Shown piece after piece: positions 12,392 to 24,300 of a DNA stretch of 42,000 nucleotides. Under the pieces are notes generated by a model. It was not told the DNA's origin. It ran no database searches and saw only the letters and a list, made by a program, of their open reading frames with translations. Origin of the DNA: Symbiodinium natans (taxonomy: Eukaryota > Sar > Dinophyceae > Suessiales > Symbiodiniaceae); assembly GCA_905221605.1 (NCBI GenBank), contig CAJNDS010000001.1, positions 628,025-670,024 on the forward strand, given 5' to 3'. Made by a program: the position numbers and the translations under genes. The first letter of the stretch is position 1. Each line of letters opens with the position of its first letter.

Positions 12392-15300
12392 GGTTTAGGG
12401 TTTAGGGTTTTGGCCTCAAAAATAAGATACACGAACTGACCCCCCCCCCGACGCCCGACGCCTCAACACCCTAACCCCTCAACCACACCGGCTCTCTAGA
12501 ATCCGGGTCTTGCAGCCGGGACTTATTTGGGGGAGCTTCCAAGGAAAGTCACGGGAAGTTGCGACTGGAAGTCCTAGCGAAGCTGTAAGCATGAGAACCC
12601 TAAACCCTAAACCCTAAAACCCTAAACGTAAACCCTGAGTCGAAGTTGGAGGTTTACGAAAATACAGGACCCCTTATTTTTGACCCGCAAGTAGTAGGAT
12701 CCCCTTATAATGAGGGCTCCGAGAAGGTACCCCAAATTTCGGAAACCCCCAGTTCAACTTCGCAACCACTTAAAAAGCTTAGGGTTTAGGGTTTAGGGTT
12801 TAGGGTGCAGGGTTAAGGGTTTAGGGTTCAGGTTTTTAGGGTTTAGGGGTTAGGGTACATATCTGTCCTAAACCTCCCAACGAAAAGAGAAGTACTACTT
12901 GGCGGCCTTGCAGATCTTGCGTGAAGGCTTAAGGGCTTAAGGGGCTTCAAGGGCTTAGCGGCTGGGAGTTACGTAGGGTTTGTCGAGGCTTGCTTAGGGG
13001 TTTCAAACAGGCTCTAGGGCTTCTGATGGGGGGTGTTGTGGTTCCCTAGACCCTAACCCGTAAAATATCCGAAGCCCGAAGCCCGAAACCCTAAACCCCA
13101 AACCCGAAACCCCGAACCCTAAACCCTAAACCCTAAACCCTAAACCCTAAACCCTAAACCCTAAACCCTAAACCCTAAACCCTAAACCCTAAACCCTAAA
13201 CCCTAAACCCCTAAACCCTGAGCTGATCCCGAGGTCTGCACACCGTCCTCGGCCACCGCGCTGTGAGTTGTGAGGGAAGCCACCTAGAACCCGCCAGGGT
13301 TCAGAACCGGGAGTTAGGGTTTAGGGTTTAGGGTGTAGGGATTAGGGATTAGGGTTTAGGGTTTAGGGCTCTATAGTGTGTGGGATTTAGGGTTTAGGGT
13401 TTGAGGGTTAGGGTTTTATAGTGCTTGGGATTTAGGGATTTAGGGTTTAGGTACTGCCACAACTCCACGAACCCCCAAAAACAGCGCTAGACGCCGAGAT
13501 AGCTGCATCTACACTGTGCACTGTCCTACCGAAAACGTGCGTACTTCTACTGACAACCAAGCCGTACACCCCTAACCCAAAACCCTCAACCCTTAACCCT
13601 AAACCCTAAACCCTAAAGATCCCAAATAACACCAACTTGTAGCTACCCACGAACCTTCAGGCAACCCTAGATCCTAAACCGGGTTGGGATGGCCGGACGC
13701 GGAAGTCCTGCAATTTCTCCGCTTGTAGGCCCCCGCTTTTTTCTATCATGTAGGGGCCTTCAGAATTAGAATAGGGTTTTGGGGGATGTTGCAGTATATC
13801 TGTAAAGGGACTCTGAGGGAATAATAATTATTATGCCGGCCCCTTTTTCTTGGCTGACTTCTGAACCCCTCCTAAAACATCTAACTTTCAAGCTCCTTCT
13901 TGTATTTTCTACAAAATCCCCAAAGGTTAAAAAAGTCCTAAGAGCCAGCCAGAAGAAGCCAAGTTGTGTAGTGGCTCAAAGCCCTGCTTCTGAGTGAGTC
14001 TCGGTTCGAGCTGTTCCCCATGGGGTTTAGGGTTTAGGGTTTAGGGTTTAGGTTTTAGGGTTTAGGGTTTAGGGTTGAGGGTTTTGGGCTTAGGGTTTGA
14101 GGATTTAGAGCGCCGAGATATGTACTATTGCACGTGGGAAGGCTAAAGTAAGGCTTGGCAACGAGGCTCAAAGCTCGGATGGGGGTTCAGGCTGTTCTTG
14201 TGCGGCTCTACGACCTAGAAATATTCAACATCCCCCCCTGCGCATAACCTGAAGATAATTCAGGGGCTAAATTCCCCTATCTTCTCCTGTCAAGGACCCA
14301 TTAAGGTTAAGGGGTAATAGCTTGAAGGAATGTTTGGGCTATATTTCTAAAGCGCTCCCGCCCAACACACAGCTAAGCCCACGGATGCCAGCGTTCAGGC
14401 GGTCAGACGTGCACTTCGAGTACACAGCTTCCGAAGTCCAACCGTAAACCCTAAACCCTGAACCCGAAACCCTCCAACCCTCGCACTGTCTGCTCAATGA
14501 CAATATTGTCTGGGCAGAGCGCCGAGAACAAAAACGTTCACGCCTGCAAAATTGAGCCAAGCCAGTAAGCCCTATCCCCGGCCCACACCCTGCAACTTCG
14601 CAGCGGTCCTGTCCCCCTCCATATTGGGAGTCGGCCGCAAAACCCTAAGCCTAACCCTATGTAAGCGTAGCACTCTAGCCCAGATTGACTCCTGGGTCCA
14701 CCAAAAAGCCTTCCCTAAACCCTGCAAAAGAGTCACAAGGCAACCACGAGCCTGTCCCCTGAACCCTACACCCTGAACTCTGGACCCTAAACCCTAAACC
14801 CTAAACCCGGAACCCTAAACCCTAAACCCGGAACCCTAAACCCTAAACCCCAAACTCGGAATCCTCAACCCTGCCCTTGATAGCAGCACCGTGTTTCCAG
14901 GAGCGCGGCCGACCCCTGGAAACGGCCAGGGAAGGAGGTGCGTGAATCCTGCGGGGAAGGAGGTGCGTGAATCCTGCGGAGGATTGACAACACCATTGAC
15001 ACACACACACACACACCTCCACCTGCACCTACACCTACACCTACACCTACCCCTACCCCTACACCTACACCTACCCCTACACGTACACGTACACATACAC
15101 GTACACCTACACCTACACCTACACCTACCCCTACACGTACACCTGCACCTACACCTACACCTACACCTACACCTACCTAACCACAAACCCCTAACCCCTA
15201 ACCCCGAACCCTTAACCCCTCACCTCTAACCCCTACACCCTAAACCCTAAACCCATCCCCCCCAAGCCGGCAAAAGGCCGCGCGAATTAAGGATATTTCC

Positions 15301-18300
15301 TTCAACCTTAGGGGAGGGGGCGGGGGTGCGGGGTGTTGTCGGCGCCTCAAACCTAACACCCAAAACCCAAAACCCAAAACCCTAAGCCGCAGCCATCAGG
15401 GCGTTGGCTTGAACCTAGGATTTCCAGCGACTCCACATGGGCTGAAGGTTTAGTAGGGGTACTGTAGCTAAAACTCAGGTATCGGAAAAGCTGGTCGAAA
15501 CTGAATTCTTGTCTTGGTTTTAACTACGCACGAATCCTCCAGTAATTCCAGCCAAGAACAAGGAAAGCTATAGCTGCAGATGGTCCGAGGTACTGATAAC
15601 CCAACTGCCCTACAGCCGAAGCCCTCAACCCTAGACCCTAGACCCTAAACCCTGAACCCCTAAACCCTAAACCCTAAACCCTACGGTCCAGAGCGCTGGT
15701 CGCCCCTGGGGTGCGTGGGTTGGATGCATCCTCCACCTGTCACTTAGGGTTGAGGGCTTGAGGGGTTTAGGGTTGAGGGTTTTGGGTTGAGGGTTGAGGC
15801 GTTTAGGGGTTTAGGGCTTGGGTTGTTACAGGTAGGGCTATAAGAACCACAAAGGAGGCTGGAGCCATCCTTGTCCTAGCCCTTCTCATAGCACTACCGG
15901 TTCCTGTGTAAGGATGCCATAGACTTACTGTGCAGGGCACTAAAAACCTAAACCCTAAACCCTAAACCCTAAACCCTAAACCCTAAACCCTAAACCCTAA
16001 ACCCTAAACCCTAAACCCTAAACCCTAAACCCCAAACCTAAACCCAAAATTTGGTGGGGCTTCGGTTCAGCGTCTAGGTTTCGAAGTTTCGGACAGCCCT
16101 CACATCGGAGACCACACCCTGCATCGGTAACTTGGGGCGTCTCCTTAGCTTTCTTTCCAGGAGCCGGAACCCTAAACCCTAAACCCTGAACCCTAAGCCC
16201 TAAAGGGTGGGGCTAGGGTTCGGGGCTTACGTGACGTGATGGAGTAACGCAGCGTCCCTTCGGATTCGAGGGGCTCCCAGCGCTAGGGCTTAGGACACTG
16301 TTTTGAGTTTGGGCTTCGGATTTAGGGTTTAGGGTTTAGGGTTCAGGGTTTAGGGTTTAGTTAGGGTTTAAGGTTTAGGGTTGAGGGTTGAGTGTTGAGG
16401 GTTGAGGGTTGAGGGTTTAGGGTTTGGGGTTTAGGGTTTAGGGTTAGGGAACCCGAGGTCTACTCCCCAAAGAACCATACTTCTTCAAAGTGCCCCTTGG
16501 GTTTATGGTTTGGGGTTTAGGGTTTAGGGTTTGGGGCTGGGGTTTGGGGTTTAGGGTTTAGGGTAGCCAAACACAAGATACCAACAGCGCGAAGCCTTCG
16601 TTCCCAAGCAGTTTTAGGAATTTTAGGGCTGGCTTGCCTGCTTAAGCTCGTCAGGTCTTTCCAAAAATTTAGAACGCCCCCTGTCCTGAGCCCTGCACCC
16701 CCTAAACCCTAAACCCTAAACCCGAAACCCTAAACCCTAAACCCGAAACCCGAAACCCTAAACCCTGAACCCGAATCCTCTCCAACCTGGGGGGCCTCAA
16801 CCCTAAGCCCCCCTACTTGGAGGCTCATGGGTGGCCATGTAAGTAGGGTCAAAACATGGTAACCCTAAACCCTAAACCCTAAACCCTAAACCCTAAACCC
16901 TAAACCCTAAACCCCTAAACCCCTAAACCCTAGGTTTGAGGGTTGAGGGTTCAGGGTTGAGGGCTTAGTGTAGGGCCGGGCCTGCTTCTCCCTCGACAGC
17001 GCGAAGCACCACCGATAGGCGACCTAGCAATCACCCCTCAACCCTTCTTGGTGTCCCTAAACTACGTAGACCCGAGACCCCACGTAGCCCACCTATGCCT
17101 CTCGGGTTTAGAGTTTGTGGTTTAGGGTTTCGGGTTCCCAGGCAGTGGAAAGATCTGCAAGAGCGTATGTGGTTCACGCACAGCGTTGTAGAGTCATTGA
17201 AGGAGCAACTCTTTGCGTACCTCGAACTCAGAAATCCGAAGCTCGAGAACAACAAAACGGAAAGCAGGCCCACAAATACAAGATGTTTGCGAAAGCTACA
17301 GGGGGAGTTGTCACCCTGTACCCTAAACCCTAAACCCAGTGTCTTCCGTCCGTTTTCGCAATCTACTCCAAACACGCAGTCCTCCAAGGACGGCCTGAAC
17401 TGGCTTGGGGGGGGGGGAGGTGCGGAAAGCACCCCCCAGAAAAACCCTAAACCCTAAAACCTAAACCCCTAAACCCCTAAACCCTAAACCCTAAATCCTA
17501 AACCCTAAACCCTAAACCCTAAATCAAACTCTGAAAGCCCAAAGCTCAAGCACAAACGCCCCACTCTGAACCCTTCCCACCCCCTCACTTCCCACAGCCC
17601 CAAACCCCTAAAACCCTAAAACCCTAAAACCCTAAAACCCTAAAACCCAAAAACCCAAAAACCCAAAAACCCAAAAACCCTAAAACCCTAAAACCCTAAA
17701 ACCCTAAAACCCTAAAACCCTAGAACCCTAGAACCCAAAAACCCTAAAACCCTAAAACCCTAAAACCCTAAAACCCTAGAACCCTAAAACCCTAAAACCC
17801 TAAAACCCTAAAACCGTAAAACCCTAAAACCCTAAAACCCTAAAACCCTAAAACCCTAAAACCCTAAAACCCTGAACCCTAAAACCCTAAAACCCTAAAA
17901 CCCTAAAACCCTAAAACCCTAAAAACCTAAAACCCCTAAAACCCTAAAACCCTAAAACCCCAAAACCCTAAAACCCTAAAACCCTAAAACCCTAAAACCC
18001 GAAAACCCTAAAACCATAAAACCCTAAAACCCTAAAACCCTAAAACCCCTAAAACCCTCCGAAAACTCAAAACCCCAAGTCCTAGGACGACCGCCCACGC
18101 CCAAAGTCGGTTGAGCGCGCGACCGAAAGGACTGTGGGGTTGGTCATGCGGACCTGTGTGCCAGGCAGGGTTTGGGGTTTAGGGTTTAGGGTTTAGGGTT
18201 TAGGGTTTAGGGTTTAGGGTTTAGGGTTTAGGGTTTAGGGTTTAGGGTTTAGGGTTTAGGGTTTAGGGTTTAGGGTTTAGGGTTTAGGGTTTAGGGTTTA

Positions 18301-21300
18301 GGGTTCCCCCGTGTACGAACAGTCCTCAATAGGGATTTCAATAGGGGGGGGGGGGGGGACCTAGAATCCCTATTAAGGACTGCTGGTATAAGGGGGAACA
18401 TTCCCCAAGGTTTGGGGTCTGAGGTTTAGGGTTTGGGGTGCTTCTTGGAGGTGTCTGAGGGAGGTTCGGACATATCTAGTTCAACACAACGCCTGCAACG
18501 TAGGATAAAAAGGGGTTGAGGGTTTAGGCCTTTAAATTGGAATTGTTTTGCGTAGCTTATAATCATGATACTTACCACCACCAACACCACCAACAACACC
18601 ACCACCACCACCACCACCACCACCACCACCGCCACCGCCACCACCACCACAACCACCACCAGAACAAGAACAAGAACAAGAACAAGAACAAGAACAAGAA
18701 CAAGAACAAGAACAAGAACAAGAACAAGAACAAGAACAAGAACAAGAACAAGAACAAGAACAATAACAAGAACAAGAACACGAAGAAGAACAAGAAGAAT
18801 ACCAAGAAGAACAAGAAGAAAAAGAAGAACACAAAGAATAAGAACAACAAGAAGAACAAGAAGAATACCAAGAATGACAAGAAGAAGATCAAGAAGAAGA
18901 ACAATAAGAAAAAAACAAGAAAAATGACAAGAATAAGATCAAGAAGAACATCAAGAAGAATAAGAAAAACAAGAAGAATGACAATAATAACAAGAAGAAC
19001 TCTAATAACAAGAGGAACAAGAAGAGCAAGAATAACAATAATACCAAGAAGAGCAAGAAGAACAAGAAGAGCAATAATAACAATAAGAGCAATAATAACA
19101 AGAACAACAAGAAGAACAAGAAGACAAACAAGAAGAACACGAACAACACAAAGAACAAGAACAAGAACAAGAACAAGAACACGAAGAAGAACAAGAAGAA
19201 TAACAATAAGAACAAGAAGAATACCAAGAAGAACAAGAAGAAGAACAAGAAGAAAAAGAAGAACACAAAGAATAAGAACAACAAGAAGAACAAGAAGAAT
19301 ACCAAGAATGACAAGAAGAAGATCAAGAAGAAGAACAATAAGAAAAAACAAGAAGAATGACAAGAATAAGATCAAGAAGAACATCAAGAAGAATGACAAG
19401 AAGAAAAACAAGAAGAATAACAATAATAACAAGAAGAACTCTAATAACAAGAGGAACAAGAAGAGCAAGAATAACAATAATAACAAGAAGAGCAAGAAGA
19501 ACAAGAAGAGCAATAATCACAAGAATAGCAATAATAACAAGAACAACAAGAAGAACAAGAAGACGAACAAGAAGAACACGAATAACAAAAAGAACAAGAA
19601 GAACAAGAAAGACAAGAAGAACAATAATAAAAAAGAATAACAAGAAGAACAAGAAAGAAGAAACAAGACACAAGAACAAAGAAACAAGACACAAGAAACA
19701 AGAAACAAGAAACAACAAACAGCAAACAGCAAACAACAAGCCACGAACCTTCAACCCTGTAGAGCCTCCATCCTCTTGGAGGTGTCATTCAAGACCGTGC
19801 CAAAGTCAATCTTGGTCGTGTCCTCAGCAGGAGTGGGCTTCGGGCATGCAGCGCATGCAGCGGTTTTTGAAATTCGAACCTGTAAACCCCAGACCCTCAA
19901 CCCTTAGGGCACTGTGAGCGATGACGTCCCAAGAATGGAGTCCTGGTCCATATAAAAAGCCCTACTACATAGAGGGTGTAGTTAGGTTTGGGTGTTCGGG
20001 TTTAGGGTGTAGGGTTAGGGTTTTGGGTTGGCTACATTTACGGCTTACAGGTTTACAGGGGTTAGGGCTTCTAGAGTTCAGGACGTTAAGCCTTTCTTGG
20101 GTTTGGCGGAAGGAAAGAGGGTTTAGCAGCTTTAATGCTTGTTTAGGGTTTACAGTCCCTAAACCCTAAACCCTAAACCCTTAACCCTTAACCCTAAACC
20201 CTAAACCCAAAACCCTAATAGGGCTTTCCTTCAGTGTTTGGGTTGAGGAAGCTTGCCACAGGTACTCAGCAAGCCGACACTCAACCAAAAGTCCTCATCC
20301 GTTCGTACGTCAACTCAACCCTCAAGCCTCAACCCTGTAAACTTCTTACTGTTGGTTAGTAGGGAACGAGGGAATGAGGTGCCCCATATCCCCCTATATA
20401 ACCCTTTAAGGGATGATACAGGGTACCTCATTCCCTCATTCCCTACAACAGCAAGACTTACAAACTCTGGCCTCGGTGCGCCTTTAACTCCGCAAGTCGC
20501 ACCCTTCAACTGCCTAGGTCAGAAGCCCTAAGCCCTAATTCAGGGTTAAGGGTTTGGGGTTTGGAACTGAACCCTAAACCCTAAACCTAAAACCCAAAAC
20601 CCTAAACCTTAAACCCTAAACCCGGAGCTTGCCAACTTGCCGTTTGGAATTTCTTGGACATCCCTTGCAAGTCCGATCTTGACAAAACTTCGCTCGCCGA
20701 AAATGATCGGCGCTCGGGCAGAATGGTTTATGCTGCAGGTATCTGTCGTCCAGCTCTGAAAATGGCTTCTGAGCCCAGTGCAACATCGGGAAATAGAGTC
20801 GAAGGCTGTCGTACTGCTGGGTCTGTTCTGTTAGCTGATACTGCGCCGGATTTACGCGAAATGTGACTGGTGAGATGTGCAGAATTTCAGCGCGTGGGTC
20901 GTCTTGGTCCTGAAAACCTCGACTCATGGCCTAAACGGGTTGAACCCTCAGTCCTTACTTAACCCAGAACTGCTGGTGGTAGAGATATTTCTGAAATAGG
21001 CTCATCAGGAGCCTTAACAGGTTCTGCAGGGTACGCTTCCGCACGAAGAGCCTGTGCTCTCCCAATTCCCCCATCAACCCAAATAAGGAAAAATAGTGTT
21101 TAAAATCGCGAAGTTCATGTCGTCTAGGGTACCAAAATGAACCCGGTTCCGGCGCCCACTGCAAGCGGGAACCGAACCCCTTGACATGGGAATAAGGCTA
21201 CCACCATCCACGCTTTACATAGGTTTCCCGGGATGCTTCCCCTATACTAACCGTCCTTAATCGTGATTATAGGGGGTACTAAGTTACTAAAATCCCGATT

Positions 21301-24300
21301 AAGGGTGGCTAGTATAAGGGGGAACATCCCAACATAAACCCTAAACCCTAAACCCTAAACCCTAAACCCTAAACCCTAAACCCTAAACCCTAAACCCTAA
21401 ACCCCTGATGGACTCGACGGCCCAGGCGATGAAGACTGCTGCGGGCCCACGAATCCGGTCCGGTGTAAAGTGGGCGCCGCATCTGAGGGGGCAGCTTGGC
21501 GCGCCGACTCTTTAGGAGCCCCCAAGACACTAGGGTTTAGGGTTTAGGGTTAGGGGTTTAGGGTTTAGGGTTTAGGATTTAGGGTTTAGGGTTTAAGGTT
21601 TAGGGTTTAAGGTTTAGGGTTTAGAAGTATTCCAGATCTACTGTAGTGGGAACTAAACCCAGGGGTGGGGCGGATGTACTGTTAGGAGACGAGATCACTA
21701 CAAGGCCCGTGCTGGATCCTACCGGGGGGCGCAGTCGCGCGACCTGTTCTGCTGCTTGGGAACTAGCCCTTCCCCCAGAGAACTGCAAACTGACTTCTGT
21801 GTGGTACTTGGAGGTTCATGGTACCTACTAAGCAATTGCTGTACTTATAGCTGTGCTTATGACCATGTTAGGGCACTTAAGGGGCCAATAAGAGGGTTTT
21901 ATAAGTACAGTTAGAATTGGTTCCATGAACCTCCGAGCAGAATGCTGAGCGGGGCACTCGGATCGCCTCAACCCTGTTGCTAAACCCTAAGCCCCAAGCC
22001 CTAAGCCCTAAACCACCCTAAACCCTAAAGCCTGAGCCCGAAACCCGGAACCCCTAAACCCTCAGTCCTATACCGGAAACCAGATGCCCAAAACCCTAAA
22101 AAACCTTAACCCCGAAACCTTGACACACGCAGATCCTAACCTCCAACCCTAAACCCTAAATCCTAAACCACGAGGCTTCGCCAAACCCGAAACAGAAGCT
22201 GCTCCAAAAAAAACCGTGCGCCCAAGCTGTTTTGGTCGTCTTCCCTAAACCCTAAACCCTAAACCCTAAACCCTAAACCCTAAACCCTAAACCCTAAACC
22301 CTAAACCTCAGAGCCTACGCAGGAAGAACCAAACCCTGAACCCCGACAGAGGGCTCGTAGAGAAGCTTCAGGAGCTTGAGGGTTGAGGGGGCTCGGGCTT
22401 GGACTGAGCAGGTTTAGGGTTTAGGGTTTAGGGTTTAGGGTTTAGGGTTTAGGGTTTAGGGTTTAGGGTTTAGGGTTTAGGGTTTAGGGTTTAGGGTTTA
22501 GGGGTTAGGGTTTAGGGTTTAGGGTTTAGGGTTTAGGGCTCAGGGCTCAGGGTTCAGGGTTTAGGGTTTAGGGAGGTTCGTGGTACTTACCAATCATAAC
22601 TGTACTTATAACGGTCCCCATTCCCCTGGTACGTAGAACCATTAAGGCACTTAAGGGGCTTACAAGTGGGTGAGAAGCACAGTTCTAGTTCGAATTGGCT
22701 CCTAAGTATCATGAACCTCCAGGATGACCTGGTGGGTTGGACGGCTGATCCGAGGTTCCCGGCACTATCTCGACTGAAACCCTTGTTCCGATGCCGCCGC
22801 ATGCCGCTGCCCGGCCAAAACTTCGAGCTGATCATTGGAAAACACGCAAAGGGTTGGAACTTGCCAGCTTCTTTTAGGGCCTTTAGGGTTCAACTAGGGT
22901 TTAGGGATTCGAAAGCCCTAAAGCCTAAACCCAAAGCCCTACACCGCACCCCATCTGGCGCCGGGGGGGGGGGAGGTACCAGTGCTTTCCGTGCTCTAAC
23001 ACAAACCTTTGCGGCCGGTATTGTGGGTTTAGGGTTTAGGGTTTAGGGTTTAGGGTTTAGGGTGTCATACCCGTAGACTCCACGTACCTCCTCTATGAGC
23101 TGGGCTTCTGGGGTTCAGGGTTTGCGGGGCTTCGGGTTTTGGGTTTATGGGGTATGGGGTTGGGTTTAAGGGTAAGGGTTAAGGCGGTTAAGGGATAAGG
23201 GTTAAGGGTTACGGGCTGAGAGTTGATGGTTGAGGGTTTAGGGTTTAGGGTTTAGGGTGGCCTGGCATTTGCTCTGCGAGCGGGTTCGGAATGCCGCCGG
23301 CTGAAAAAACTTGTGGGGATGCTCCTTCTAAAAACTCTCGCACTGTGCCGCAGACTTCTTTCCAGGGGCAAAAAGTGCTGATACCCCTTGTCCCTTAACC
23401 CTTACTACTTGCCTATATTTGTTTAAGAACCGCCCAAAAAAGATGAAAGATAGTTATCCCTATACTACCCTTACAAGGAACACTATCTTTCATATATATA
23501 TATGTCTATATATATATATATATATCTTGTTTTTTTTTTTTTTGGGGGGGGGGGTTCTGTAGCAAATAGTAGCTCGAGGACCTGTTAGCTAAACTGTAGA
23601 CCCCTTATGCCGGCCATGCCTCCAGCCTCATACCCCTAAACCCTAAACCCGAAAGGGTCTGACCCTGCTTCCTGCCCTTGCATGGCTTATGGTGTGTGAG
23701 ATACGACGATCGGGACATGCTGAAGAACGAGAAATGCCCTGTCTGGGTGAGTGGAGCTGATAAGGATTTAGGGTTTAGGGTTTAGGGTTTAGGGTTTAGG
23801 GTTTAGGGTTTAGGGTTTAGGGTTTAGGGTTTAGGGTTTAGGGCTAGGGGGTCTAGGGCCCAGGGCTTCTCTCCTACTGCATGAAGTGTGCAGCAGGCAC
23901 AAGGAGCTGTCTGCTGCACCCCAACACGCTTCGACAGCTACTTGGAGGTTCATGGTACTTGCTAACCAATTGCAACTGTACTTGCACTTGGGGTTTAGGG
24001 TTTAGGGTTTAGGGTTTAGGGTTTAGGGTTTAGGGTTTAGGGTTTAGGGTTTAGGGTTTAGGGTTTAGGGTTTAGGGTTGAGGGTTGAGGGTTGAGGGTT
24101 GAGGGTTTAGCTGTACGTACAAGTGTACTTATAAGTGTCCGTATAACTGTACTTGTAGTTGTACTTATAAGTGTACTTCGAACTGTACGTATAGCCATAC
24201 AAAGGCAACTGGTTAATAAGTGCCATGAACCTCCAAGTATACTTCCGAAAGACAAGTGCGATTGTCAAAGACATTGGCAGTCTCATCGAGGTGTGCCAAA

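Noticed and set aside
13958-13985. Resemblance to a dinoflagellate spliced leader (GTAGTGGCTCAAAG)
   Set aside because: Too short and mismatched; no donor and no tandem spliced-leader array.
13958-14017. tRNA-like sequence with GGTTCGAGC (B-box-like)
   Set aside because: The T-arm stem does not pair and no acceptor stem was found.
14836-15229. Frames of Cys-Arg or His-Leu repeats
   Set aside because: They are translations of the CACCTA hexamer satellite.
18537-19640. A plus-strand open frame of 367 codons, rich in Asn, Lys and Arg, and shadow frames on the other strand
   Set aside because: It follows the AAC/AAG satellite exactly; all frames are open because the repeat has few T on one strand. 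No domain is visible.
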